From: Phaeosaccion multiseriatum | Lineage: Eukaryota > Ochrophyta, other classes | DNA length: 64,000 bases | Direction of reading: 5' to 3' | Assembly (NCBI GenBank): GCA_965112735.1 | Contig: OZ218954.1 | Span: forward strand, 3,410,001-3,474,000 | Shown here: positions 52,306 to 62,451 of the stretch, in pieces | Numbering within the stretch: the first letter of the stretch is position 1 | Layout of the letters: each line of letters opens with the position of its first letter | Made by a program: the position numbers and the translations under genes | Notes under the pieces: generated by a model | The model's database searches: none | What the model saw: the letters and a program-made list of their open reading frames with translations, nothing else | What the model was told of the DNA's origin: nothing

Positions 52306-53636
52306 ATGGAGAGGGAAGCCCCAAGCAGCGAGGTAAGCTGAGGAGAGTGTCACTGCCCACCCCCCCTCTCGCAGGGCACGTCCCTTACTACCGATATGCT
52401 CGACTCGGGCCATACCCCCCTGCTTGTACGGACGTCTGTCCCCAATACAGCTGCGCTCCGCTCATGCCATGCACCGTGCTTCCTTCCTGACTTGCTCCTT
52501 GCTCTGACGATCCTCTGCGTTCCGCGTTGCCACTTTTCTTGTAGTTGGATAATCTCCGATATGCCATCAAGCATGATCGAAATCTCAGCAACGTCAGAGC
52601 ATCAATAGAGGCACTCCTCACCGAGCACAACGGAGACACTTCCTGCCTGGAGAAGAGTAGCGGTGAAGAGGGCTTCACGCCATTGACCCTCGCGATATAC
52701 CAGGGGCGAGGTGATGTGGTCGGCATGCTGCTTGAAGCAGGAGCGTCCGGTAACACACCTGTTGGGTCTGGCACAGAGATTCCTCCACTCATGGCCAACA
52801 ACAGAGATAGGGTAGCAGCGGTGGGGCAACTGCTATCCGCGGGTGCAGGGAGGAGGAGCGCACCCGATCTGCGCTGGGAGGGCACAACCCCCCTGCAACT
52901 GGCCAGTACTTTTGGAGACATCCCCATCGCTCGACAGCTTCTCGCTGCAGGTGTGGACACCGGGAGAAGTGACAGCCAAGGGTGGACTGCGCTCCACTAC
53001 GCCGCTCATGTTGGGCATTTGCCACTCGTGCGAGCTCTACTTGAGGCTAATGCGCCTGCGGATGCCGCAGAGTACAATCGCCTGGCTTCGCCCCTCTTTT
53101 TCGCTTCGAAGGGAGGCCATTCTGTCGTGGTGGAGGCGCTTCTATCTGCGGGCGCAACGGTGGACAGCTTGGCTCTTCATGCAGTGTCTCCACTTCAGGC
53201 AGCGGCAGAGCAAGGCCGTGTAGCGGTGATCCCTGTGCTCGTCGCTAACGGGGCGAACGTGGAGAGGGCAGGAGGCATTCCGCTTATGACGCCGCTGCTT
53301 GCGGCTGCACATCATGGCCGATCAGGGGCGGTATATGAGCTGCTCAGGGTAGGGGCCTCAGTCAACGCCGCCCTGGAGCTGGCTCGGCAGGGGGCCTTGC
53401 CGGAGGCTGCGTATCGCCTCAAGCTCGAAGCGAAGCGCTTCTTTGACTCTCAGCGTGTGCCGGACGTGATGACAATGTGCGATCACGTGTGCTGGGCAAT
53501 GGAGGGGCGCAGCCAGCAGCAGGGGGGGTTGTTGCAGAGGGGGATGCGCAAGGAAGCGCTGGCCATGATTACCGCAAGCATGCAAGAAGAAGAGGAAGAA
53601 GAAGCAGAAGATGGAGATGCTGCGCCGACCCACTAG
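52306..53636 (+). CDS. Ankyrin-repeat protein, 2 exons
   Basis: Protein of about 372 aa expected to act as a protein-binding scaffold; no partner is evident. Exon 1 is 52306-52332 (MEREAPSSE); exon 2 is 52545-53636, beginning LDNLRYAIKHDRNLSNVRAS. From about residue 45 there are six or seven ankyrin repeats, with GFTPLTLAIYQGRGDVVGML, TTPLQLASTFGDIPIARQLL, GWTALHYAAHVGHLPLVRAL, ASPLFFASKGGHSVVVEALL, VSPLQAAAEQGRVAVIPVLV and MTPLLAAAHHGRSGAVYELL. The second repeat (SGTEIPPLMANNRDRVAAVG) is degenerate. The C-terminal 90 residues are helical, ending in a Glu run (EEEEEEAEDGD) and a stop at 53636. A damaged copy of repeats 1-6 lies at 54646-55209. Confidence 0.88.
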
Positions 53637-54271
53637 TGGACAAAGGACGACGCGACTGGAGCATCACAGCCTTGTGGAATGCGTGCATTCACACTGGGGC
53701 GAGCAAGGAGCTTAGTAGTACGGGAGCGGGGGGGCAATTACAGCTTTGCGAGGAACGGGGTGGGAAAGGAAGAACAAGCAGCGAGATCAGACTGGAGTAT
53801 CACAGCCATTGGGGTATATACGCACACACACTGGAAGGAGTGAACAGCATATGGAGGGTGGGATGATATTTTGTGCATGAGAGGGATGGGATGGGAAAGG
53901 TAGAGGCGGTTGAGCGTATCTGAGGAGTGAGAGCGAAGAGACGGGTAGGAAGAGAGCGTAGAGGAGCTTAGCACACCGAAAAGAGCGGGCGGTCAATGTT
54001 GGGAGTAGCTGGGGTAGTGAGTAGAAGCTGGTACAGATCCAGGACGCGGATTGCAGGGGGCCACTCATTGCGGGCGATTGAGGAGAGCGGCGACGTACCA
54101 CGCACGCTGGTAGCAGCCAATCGAAAAATCATAGAAGCAAGCCAGCCGTTAAACAAGCCCGCGAAGCATTTTTCCATATTAGCTTGAGAAAAGAGCTGAA
54201 AAGCGACGGAGGGGCGAGGGAGGAGGAGGAGGAGGAGCAGGAGGGGGAAGTGTGTGTGGGGGGGGGTCGCC
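53637..54271. other. Spacer between the ankyrin gene and its damaged duplicate
   Basis: No gene is supported; the open frames are short and without family resemblance. Confidence 0.6.
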
Positions 54272-55209
54272 GCATCGGGATCAGCATCAGCCTCAAAGTC
54301 CCAGGCTCTGACATCTCCTCCTCAGCAGGAAGGGGGCGAGCCGGGCTCTGGTGACGGCGGCGACGCTTCTCTTCAGCGACTCCCTCGCACCATGCTTCTC
54401 AAGCTTCGCAATAGCGAGACGCAAGCAGTGGCTCAGCGATGATTGGGTTGACAGAACGAAGCTGCCAGCCCAACCAGCCGCTTGGAGATGTATGAAGGGA
54501 TGTCATCAATCGACCCGAGAGGGTGATCGGGCTTCCTATAAAGGGGTGCGAACAAGACCGGAACTGCGCTGGGGGAGGGGGGAGTTTTGTGTATCCACCG
54601 CCGGGGGTGCGCGCACCTTATTGTCTCAGGCTTCGGCCGGATATATATACCAGGGGCGAGGTGATGTGGTCGGCATGCTGCTTGAAGCAGGAGCGTCCGG
54701 TAACACGCCGGTCGGGTCTGGCACAGAGATTCCTCCACTCATGGCCAACAACACAGAGAGGGTAGCAGCGGTGGGGCAACTGCTATCCGCGGGTGCAGGG
54801 AGGAGGAGCGGACCCGATCTGGGCTGGGAGAGCAGAACGCCCCTGCAACTGGCTTGTATTGTGAGAGAAATCCGCATCGCTCGACAGCTTCTCGCTGCGG
54901 GCGTGGACACCGGAAGGAGTGACAACCAAGGGTGGACTGCGCTCCACACTGCGCTGCTCATGATGGACCTTTGCCACTCGTGCGAGCTCTACTTGAGGCT
55001 AATGCGCCTGCGGATGCCGCAGAGTGGATGCCGCAGAGTACAATTGCCTGTTCGCCCCTCTTTTTCGCTTCGATGAGAGGCCATTCTGACGTGGTGGAGG
55101 CGCTTCTATCGGCGGGCGCAACGGTGGACAGCTTGGCTCTTCATGCAGTGTCTCCACTTCAGGCAGCGGCAGAGCAAGGCCGTGTAGCGGTGATCCCTGT
55201 GCTCGTCGC
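54272..55209 (+). pseudogene. Rearranged duplicate of the MYB 3' end, ankyrin promoter region and ankyrin repeats
   Basis: 54272-54545 copies the last MYB codons and 3' flank (51470-51755) with a few base changes and small deletions. 54575-54645 copies about 52095-52158, and 54646 onward copies the ankyrin gene from about 52693, so ankyrin exon 1, its intron and the first ~50 codons of exon 2 are missing. The ankyrin frame is further broken by indels near 54955-55060. Similarity stops at GTGCTCGTCGCT (55198-55209; original at 53236-53247). The copy is therefore not a working ankyrin gene. Confidence 0.85.
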
Positions 55210-55227
55210 TTGTCTTCTGTGCTGTAC

Positions 55228-56066
55228 ATGAAGCAAGATGCTGGAGAGCCCCCCTCAAGGCGATGGACAGGTACGAGCGATGGCGCGGGCTGGTATGGAA
55301 GGCATGCTCTCTTGCTCACTCACTTCGTTTCGCATCTATATCAGGCACGCAGGGGCTCCCTCGTCTCAACGACAGCGCCTACCTGAAGGCTCTGAAGACG
55401 TACGTGTCCCAAGACCCTACTCATCGTGTCCTGATGGTGTGGCGCCAGTCGGTGGGCAAGACCCGCACTATGCTGAAGGCCATTGAGGACTGGAGAGCAG
55501 AGGGGAGGCTGGTGGTGGAGGTAGACCTCAAGGGGGTCACGATCAACGCGGACGACTTCCCTGAGCTCATGTGGTCGAGATACATGCAGGAGCTCCAGTG
55601 CCAGGGCCAGGACGGTATTATTGCTGTGGCGCGGGTAGCCATGGCCAGAGCCGTCGCCTCGAACGGGGAAACAGCATCCAGATCCAGAGCATTTCTTGAG
55701 CATCTTGACAGTGTTGCCTGCGAGGAGGGCAGGACGCCACCTGTGCTCGTCATCAGGGATGTGCACAAGCTCGTCACACCGGAGGATGGCAAGGATGCAG
55801 CCGCTGGCTTGGTTATTTTTGAGACACTCTTCACCGACTATGAAAAGCGGAAGCAGGGCACCTCCAGGGTTCCCGTGATTGTGGAGAGCCGTCAGCCCCT
55901 CTGGAGCGACCTCAAAAAGTGCACAAACTTTTCGCCGGAGTCGTTTCAGGACTACGAGGTGACCCTGTGGTCCAAGGAGGAGGCGCGCAGGGCGCTGGTG
56001 CGAGATGCAGAGAGTGTCGATGATGGTGTAATGTTCACCAAGTTGTCTACGGAAGACGACTTTTAA
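55228..56066 (+). CDS. P-loop ATPase-like protein (AAA/STAND type) with altered Walker A
   Basis: Putative nucleoside-triphosphatase of 254 aa, exact role unknown. Exons 55228-55270 (MKQDAGEPPSRRWTG) and 55345-56066 join in frame across GT-AG. After SAYLKALKTYVSQDPTHRVL comes VWRQSVGKTRTMLKAI, which matches the P-loop GxxxxGK[ST] except that the first Gly is Trp. Then DDFPELMWSRYMQEL, SRAFLEHLDS, and PVLVIRDVHKL as a Walker B-like strand (Asp present, following acid replaced by Val). RVPVIVESRQPLW could be sensor 1. The overall order resembles ATPases of the archaeal-ATPase/STAND kind found in many copies in some protists. The gene begins 19 bp after the end of the duplicated ankyrin segment, so that segment supplies its upstream sequence. 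It is not in frame with the ankyrin remnant. Confidence 0.6.
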
Positions 56067-56277
56067 GATGCTGTGGGATGCGATGGTAAGGGCGCATGAG
56101 GAGCAGGGATAAGGCGTGGTTGCTAGCCGGCGTAGTGATGAGGGGCTCGCGTTGAATATTATTTTGGGGGTAGGTACAGGAGACGGGGTTGGAGGGCCCT
56201 TCCACTGCCATGAGAGGGTGGAATGTACATGTATTGAAATGAGACCACGTAACGAATAAATGTAATCTTCGCTCGTT
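56067..56277. other. 3' flank of the ATPase-like gene
   Basis: No gene is supported; it contains GAATATTATTTTGG and AATAAATG (56254-56261), a possible polyadenylation signal. Confidence 0.5.
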
Positions 56278-56769
56278 GATCGGCTCCTTCGCTCGCTTCG
56301 ATTCGCTTAGGCGCCCACGCCTCAGCCTACATGGGACCCTCCCACTCGCCCAAGGAGTAAGGAGGATCGAACGTGGCCTGATGCGGCGGTATCTGAGCGA
56401 AGCGAAGCGACCGTGCTCAGACAATCAAGAGGGGAACCACGCTGATGCGACTCCGACCGGCCCGTGCTCGAGAGGCTCGAGCTCGCTGATGATCTTCAGG
56501 ACCGAACAATGTATTCTCGCTCCCTTCATATTTCCAGCCTGCAACTTCGCTTCGATTCGCTTAGGCGCCCACGCCTCAGCCTACGTGGGACCCTCCCACT
56601 CGCCCAAGGAGTAAGGAGGATCGAACGTGGCCTGATGCGGTGGCATCTGAGCGAAGCGAAGCGACCGTGCTCAGACAATCAAGAGGGCAACCACGCTGAT
56701 GCGACTCCGACCGGCCCGTGCTCGAGAGGCTCGGGCTCGCTGATGATCTTCAGGACCGAACAATGTATT
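56278..56769. repeat. Left satellite array, about two copies of a 254-bp unit
   Basis: Two copies (GGCGCCCACGCCTCAGCC at 56310 and 56564) are 254 bp apart. Each holds CCCTCCCACTCGCCCAAGGAG, GAGCGAAGCGAAGCGACC, GATGCGACTCCGACCGGCCC and CAGGACCGAACAATGTATT. The array is cut at CAATGTATT (56769), where unrelated sequence starts. Confidence 0.9.
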
Positions 56770-57156
56770 AGGGTGTCTGCGAAATGAGGAAAACGCACTT
56801 TCCCAGTCCTAAATCGTAAATAATTTATTAATCCTCGCCAATCCTTCCCGTATTTATTTGGGAAAAGCAAAGATTAGGGAAATTATTTTCTGGTCCCAAA
56901 TCGGTAATATCAGGAAGAATATGGGCGAAAGTCGACCTCTTCGTCATCGTAAGTCGATGCCTTTCCAACTGCCTTTCCCACTCTGGCGCGCAACTAAACG
57001 ACATGGGCTTGGGACGCCGCAGCAAAGAGCGCAGAGCACCGACAGAGTCTCGGCTTTGATGACAGGGAAGAAAGTAGCGAGAGTAGAGCACCGAGAGAGT
57101 CTTGGCTGTGGTGCAACAAGCGCAGACAGCGGCGGTAGTGAGAGGAGGGAGAGAAG

Positions 57157-58588
57157 ATGGCGCGGTGGGCTCACGGCCCGGCAGACGGCAAGAAGAAGGC
57201 CCGGCGTGCCTTGCGGGTGGCTCTGAGAGGGGCAGGTGGCCTCAGCTGCAACGACCTTCACCGAGCAAGGCGTCTTCGCGCGCTTTCTGTCCGAGCGTTG
57301 CTCGTCTTCGCGATACTGAAGATGCGGAGAGCAGCGTGGAATCTCGTGGTCGCTGCCGGCTTGCTGGTGTTACTGGTGATACGGCGGCGACGGAGACTGC
57401 TTCGGTGGCAGCCCTTCTTGATCAGAACCCTGGTGCGCCCCCCTTTGGCCATCGCAGCATTCACAGAAGACACGTCCTGGGCCAACCTCCGCTTCAAAGT
57501 CGCAGACGTCGCCCAGCTGCTCGTCCTGCTGCAGCTACCACCAATCCTGCGAGCCTCGAATGGGTGCACATGGACTGCTGAGGAGGGGCTCATCCTTTAT
57601 TTGGTGCGCCTGTCGAGCTCAAAGACGCTGGAGGACCTCAGCGAGCAGTATGGAAGAGAGAACACCCAGTTCTCCAGAGTCTTTCACTTGGTACAAGACC
57701 ACATTTTCAACAGGTGGGCAGTACCCAAGCTCGTGAAGTCTGTGGACAAGTGGGTCAACTTCTTTCCCTCTTTTGCAGCGGCTTTCACGACGCATCCTGA
57801 GGAGGTTCCAATTGCTGGGAGGCGGATCGAGGTCATGCAGAGAGTTGCTCTGATCATGGACGGCGCCAAGAGGCCAATCTGCCGCCCCAGCCAGGCGGAG
57901 AACATGCAAGACACGCAGAGAATGTTCTACGACGGTCGCAAGCACCGCCACACACTCGGCTACCAGGGCGTGGAGGCTCCAAATGGAATGATGGTACAGT
58001 ACAGTGGCTTGCAAGTGTGCTGGAGGGAGGGGGGGGGGGGGGGCGGTCTGTATTTAGAGGTCGGAGAGGTCCTTGTCTTGACTAGCAACGCATTTAACGA
58101 CGGTACACATCTCCTCCCAATCCTGCTCTGCCCAGCTTGAAATCTATGGAGCTTTCCCGGGCTCTAGGCACGACGAACACATGCTCGACATCAGCGACCT
58201 TGACCGTCGCATGCTAGATTGCCAAGCAGGCCAACCGACGCAGTACCTTGTGTATGGCGACAAGGGCTACGTGGCGGCTCGCACAAACATCGTTCACACT
58301 ATTCGCAGGGCTGGCGGACTGCCCCTTCTTGCCGAGGATGACGAAGAGAACCAGAGCATGAGTCGCCGCCGGATCGCTGTGGAGTGGGGCTTCGTGCAAA
58401 CCACACAGGCCTTCCGCTTCCTCAACTGTCTGGCCAAGCAGCAGCTTCTCGGAGGCGGGAATATCGCGAGGAGTTACTTCAATGGCCAGTTCCTCGCCAA
58501 CTGCCGCTGCTGCCTGTATGGCAATCAGATTTCCAAATACTTTGGAGTGAAGCCCCCAAGCCTCGATGAGTACTTCACTCTCTTCTAG
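57157..58588 (+). CDS. DDE_Tnp_4 / PIF-Harbinger-type transposase, 2 exons, catalytic residues present
   Basis: Transposase or domesticated derivative of 436 aa. Exon 1 57157-58014 and exon 2 58136-58588 join in phase 0, reading VQYSGLQ then LEIYGAFPGSRHDEH. Residues 1-100 are unusually Arg/Leu-rich (RRRRRLLRWQPFLIR). A helical region (WTAEEGLILYLVRLSSSKTL ... SQYGRENTQFSRVFHLV, seen as EQYGRENTQFSRV) is typical of the DNA-binding part upstream of the DDE core. The core shows VALIMDGAKRPICRP (first Asp), GAFPGSRHDEHML, YLVYGDKGYVA (second Asp) and RRRIAVEWGFVQ (Glu), the usual D-D-E set of Harbinger/IS5-like nucleases. No frameshift or stop is seen, so the gene may still be active or selected. 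No companion Myb/SANT gene, normal for Harbinger elements, is seen nearby. Confidence 0.85.
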
Positions 58589-58894
58589 GCACAGCAAATC
58601 AAAGTATCGTATAGGATTGAAACGAAACTACCATTATGATGTCAGTGACGGCTCCCTTGCTGCCGACAATACAATCATTGCTACTGCCAAACCCTCGCTT
58701 GCGTGTGTGTACCGTGCGTGCTGTCCACAACCCGACCTGCCCTCGCCCCCGCATGTGCTCTTCAAAACCGAGTGATTTCCACATTCTACCTGCTACCTCT
58801 GCCTGGGGTACCTCTCTACTGTGTGCTATTCGTACTCCTGCTACCTCTGCCCTCGCCAGCCCCCTGCTCCCTCCCTCGCTCTCCTACACGATGC

Positions 58895-58900
<6 letters not shown>
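58589..58900. other. Right flank of the transposase gene
   Basis: No gene is seen. The region is C/T-rich with repeated CTGCTACCTCTGCC words at 58789-58852. Confidence 0.5.
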
Positions 58901-58939
<39 letters not shown>

Positions 58940-59063
58940 CGTTGTTGTTGTTGTTGTCTAGGGCTTCAAAGTATCTGGTTTGCCGAGCACACTTTCTCCA
59001 CCTGAACGGGCTCGGCAAACCAGATACTTTGAAGCCCTAGGCAACAACAACAACAACAACAAC
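58901..59063. repeat. Long perfect hairpin with (TTG)n / (AAC)n outer arms
   Basis: Arms 58958-58987 and 59011-59040 are perfectly complementary over 30 nt (starting CTAGGGCTTCAAAG), around a 23-nt loop. Outside them lie (TTG)n at 58903-58957 and (AAC)n at 59042-59063, which also pair, with one C/T difference next to the core, so the stem can reach about 50 bp. The right outer arm runs directly into the second satellite array. Confidence 0.92.
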
Positions 59064-59990
59064 GCTGATGCGACTCCGACCGGCCCGTGCTCGAGAGGCT
59101 CGGGCTCGCTGATGATCTTCAGGACCGAACAATGTATTCTCGCTCCCTTAATATTTCCAGCCTGCACCTTCGCTTCGATTCGCTCAGGCGCCCACGCCTC
59201 AGCCTACGTGGGACCCTCCCACTCGCCCAGGGAGTATGAAAGGGTCGAACGTAGCTTGATGCGGTGGCATCTGAGCGAAGCGAAGCGACCGTGCTCAGAC
59301 AATCAAGAGGGGAACAACGCTGATGCGACTCCGACCGGCCCGTGCTCGAGAGGCTTGCCTCGAAGCGAGAGGCAAGTGCAAGTCAGCGCCTCGACCTCGC
59401 TGATGATCTTCAGGCCGAACAATGTATTCTCGCTCCCTTCATATTTCCAGCCTGTACCTTCGCTTCGATTCGCTCAGGCGCCCACGCCTCAGCCTACGTG
59501 GGACCCTCCCACTCGCCCAGGGAGTAAGAAGGATCGAACGTAGTCTGATGCGGTGGCATCTGAGCGAAGCGAAGCGACCGTGCTCAGACAATCAAGAGGA
59601 GAACCACGCTGATGCGACTCCGACCGGCCCGTGCTCGAGAGGCTTGCCTCGAAGCGAGAGGCAAGTGCATTGCTCATCCATAATGTTGGCGCCGCATCTC
59701 AATGTGGAGCATCGTCACGTGATCGAGCTCTTCCTGGGCCTGCCTGGATCTTCGCTCGCTTCGCCTCGCTCAGGCGCCTACGCCTCAGCCTACGTAGGAC
59801 TCTCCCACTCGCCCAAGGAGCGAGGAGGGTCACAGGTAGCCTGAGGCGGTGGCAGTTGAGCGAAGCGAAACGACCGACTCAGAGAATCAGGGGGAAACCA
59901 ATGTGATGCGACTCCGCCCCGCCAGTGCTGCAGAGTCTCGTCTCGAAGCGAGCGACAGCTAAGCGAGGTGGCGGACGCCGCGAGCATCAC
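59064..59990. repeat. Right satellite array, three further copies of the satellite unit
   Basis: GGCGCCCACGCC-type copies at 59187 and 59477, and a more diverged copy near 59772 (GGCGCCTACGCC), with 290-bp spacing. Units at 59350 and 59640 carry an added small hairpin (CTTGCCTC ... GAGGCAAG) not present in the left array. It ends around GAGCGACAGCTAAGCGAGG near 59975. Confidence 0.88.
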
Positions 59991-60373
59991 CCGCCTCCAA
60001 GCGCTGCCGTGCCTTTCCTCCCGCTTGTGGTGCCGTCTTGCTTTAATAACCTACTCCCTTTTCCTCTCTCCATTACTTGTGTGACTAACTGTGCACTTCG
60101 ATGCGCATCGCTTCTAGTCGAAGGAGCGAGCGAAGGTGGCCCGGCAGAGGGTAGGGCACCATGACCCTCCATCGGTGCCCCTTCTGCTTTTGTTTGTGGC
60201 CTGATGCTGTCTGTGTTGTGGCTGGCTGTTCCTGAGGGATCCCTTCTCAACTGCCCAATTGACATATTCGTCTCGAACCCTTTTTAAGCCAGGGCAGCGC
60301 GCCAGAAGAAGTTAGAGCAAGAGAGAAGGCCTAGCCAGCCACAGAGAGAGAAGGCTGAGAGCGAGAGCTAAAG
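59991..60373. other. Upstream region of the cysteine-rich gene
   Basis: No gene is supported. Sequence from 60250 to 60373 (TTTTTAAGCCAGGGC, then GAGAGAGAA-rich) may contain the promoter and leader of the gene at 60374. Confidence 0.5.
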
Positions 60374-60910
60374 ATGGGTGTCTACGCCTTGCCTGCGACA
60401 ATGACGCTGTTCCTGCTGTGCCTGGTCCTTCTCCTCGCGCCCGCGTCCTCGAGCCTCCTCGCCGGGCACGCTCAGACTCGCCAACTGCAGAGCGGCCAGG
60501 CCGAAGCCCCCGCCCCTGCGCCTCCTGTGTGCGAGATCCGGCAGGTATATTGTAAATCACACGAGCGAGTAGAAGGGCGGTGCTGTCAGGCCGATGGAAA
60601 CATCTCCCCAATGGTCATAAGGGCTCCATTATCTCGCTTAAAGCAACCAACCCCCTCTTTACCCTACAATCTGCAGTGCATCTCTGATGTGGCGCTGGTG
60701 CGGCAGATCGACCAGAGGTGCCCCTGTGACGGCCGCTGGACCACGCGGCGAGCCTACATGAAGGACTGCGTGGAGCCGCAGCTCAACGAATGGCGTGACG
60801 AGGGCTGTCTCGAGGGCTCCAAGGCCAAGCTGTTCTGGTGCGTTGCGGGCGCGTGTGTGGCGGCGGAGTTGGGCAAGGCAACGGGCGCGGTTGGTAGCTA
60901 TGCGACTTGA
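60374..60910 (+). CDS. Small secreted cysteine-rich protein, possibly with one intron
   Basis: No family recognised. ATG 60374 begins MGVYALPATMTLFLLCLVLL, a strong signal peptide with likely cleavage after APASS or GHA, so the product enters the secretory pathway. The rest is short with many Cys: VCEIRQ, QCISDVALVRQIDQRCPCDG, MKDCVEPQLNEWRDEGCLEG, LFWCVAGACVAAELGKATG. The frame is open throughout, but CAG|GTATAT at 60545 and CTGCAG|TGC at 60677 bound a 132-nt piece that would be an in-frame intron. With it removed the mature protein has 8 Cys, an even number suited to disulphides; with it kept there are 11. I therefore favour splicing (134 aa), but a retained form (178 aa) is possible. Confidence 0.65.
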   Translation: MGVYALPATMTLFLLCLVLLLAPASSSLLAGHAQTRQLQSGQAEAPAPAPPVCEIRQVYCKSHERVEGRCCQADGNISPMVIRAPLSRLKQPTPSLPYNLQCISDVALVRQIDQRCPCDGRWTTRRAYMKDCVEPQLNEWRDEGCLEGSKAKLFWCVAGACVAAELGKATGAVGSYAT

Positions 60911-62138
60911 GTCCCTCGGAGATGGCCAGTCTCGCCGAGGGACAGAATGCTAGACCCAACCAAGTGACACGTAGCGTTTACCTTACCTCGCTTCTGCCTC
61001 TCTCGCCCCCGTCCGCTCGATTCCATCACAGGTTCGCCTATTTCAGCCACATGTACTTTCTGCCTCGTGGCTGCGGCATCTGCGGCCCCGACTGCCCAGA
61101 GAGCGCGAGGCACGACGCGTAGTAGCGAGGATAATTGGGGGTAGTGGCATCAGCAGTTGGATCCATAGCCGGCGGAGCAGGCTTGCCTGTAGTCCTTATC
61201 CCTCGGGGGCAAGAGGGGGGGGGGGTGGGGTGAGAGGACAACGTACGAGCAGGGAGCAAGCGAAAAGCAAGGCGGTCGGCGGAAACTTTCAAGCCGCTCA
61301 GAATTTGTGTGCCCCGACGAGCGGCCATGCGAGTAAGAGTTCTACTTGAATTCCATGTGCGAGGCTGGTCGTTGTCGTGGCGAGATGCATCGAGTGCACC
61401 TGCCGCCCCTGCACAATTCGATTCTCGGAAGGGCACGATCCATCTGCCTTCACGCCCCATTCTTCCTCGAGCAAAAAAGGCTCAACCAAGCACAGCTCAG
61501 CGACGGCACGAGGCTATCTAAGAGCCCTCCATATTGTTGACATTTACGATTTGTGCTATTAGTCGCCGTCTCACTTGCTTGAATAGTGGCCTTGGCTTGC
61601 TACCAGCGCGTGTGGAGTACCGCTGCTCTCCTCAATCGCCAACCCAGGTGCATGTCGCATGTCACTTCTTCGTGAGTGGACCCCCCCTGGGGAAAAAGGG
61701 TTTGGTGGCTCCAGCTAAACCCAGGGGCGATTGAACAGGCCAGTGAGTGAGTGGGCAAAGGTCACTCGCTGGCTCCAACGCAAAGAGACTCACTACAAAG
61801 ACACTGAATTTGGTTTCACTTCCTAATCTTACTTCCCGTCAGTTAAGTTAGCTGCCATTGCAAGGCTGCGAGTGGCGTGCTCCCAGCGAGAGCTTTCATG
61901 GCAAGAGTTGTACGACACTCAATGATGGTGATGTCCTGGGCATCGACACTTTACTCGTTCCTATTTGGCTTCAATTTAGAATATTCGCTGTCTGCATAGC
62001 TGTGCCTGGCAATCAATCACTGGGGCATGCAGATATATCGATGTCTTGCTTGACAATCATTCACGAAAACAGGAAAGACGCTCCCATAGTCAAGGTCAAC
62101 AAACTGAAGCTGAAACTGAAACTGAAGCTATACTTCTA
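60911..62138. other. 1.2-kb region without a supported gene
   Basis: Short open frames only. A Cys-containing frame at about 61020-61122 (FLPRGCGICGPDCPESARH) might be an exon remnant, but no splice links it to the gene upstream. CTGAAACTGAAACTGAAGC lies at 62109-62127. Confidence 0.55.
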
Positions 62139-62398
62139 TCACAGCACGAGTCCCGACTGACGGAGGGCATCCTTGCGATCGTCCTGATTGGGGGGTCCGC
62201 TGGTGCCCACAAGCGTCAACATGTCTTCAGAGGAGGAGGTGAGGTACCGCATCATTACTTTCACGTCCGCGGGCATTACACTGGGTGGGGGATGGGTGGG
62301 GGAGGGAGGAAGAGGGAGGGAGGGAGGGAGGGAGGGAGAGGGCTTAGAGGCATGCGGGGACGCCAATGCGGAGGTGACCAACGGCCGCGCAAGAAGGG

Positions 62399-62451
<53 letters not shown>

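Larger units (their letters stand above)
56695..59138. mobile_element. Transposase-bearing insertion between exact 75-bp direct repeats
   Basis: The 75 bp at 56695-56769 and at 59064-59138 are identical (from GCTGATGCGACTCC to CAATGTATT) and differ from the other satellite copies at one site (GGCTCGGG rather than GGCTCGAG). Between them are about 2.3 kb of non-satellite DNA carrying the DDE transposase and the hairpin. I could not find terminal inverted repeats, so element ends are not proven. The direct repeat may be a satellite remnant and not a target-site duplication. Confidence 0.5.

Noticed and set aside
54646-56066. Ankyrin-ATPase fusion gene
   Set aside because: The ankyrin copy is in a different frame, has indels, and reaches a stop at 55231; the ATPase has its own ATG and intron.
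56770-59063. Complete Harbinger element with defined TIRs and 3-bp target duplication
   Set aside because: I searched by eye for an inverted partner of AGGGTGTCTGCGAAATGAGG (56770) and found none in the right flank.
61020-61122. Second exon of the cysteine-rich gene (CGICGPDC segment)
   Set aside because: The upstream ORF ends in a stop with no suitable donor in frame to reach it.
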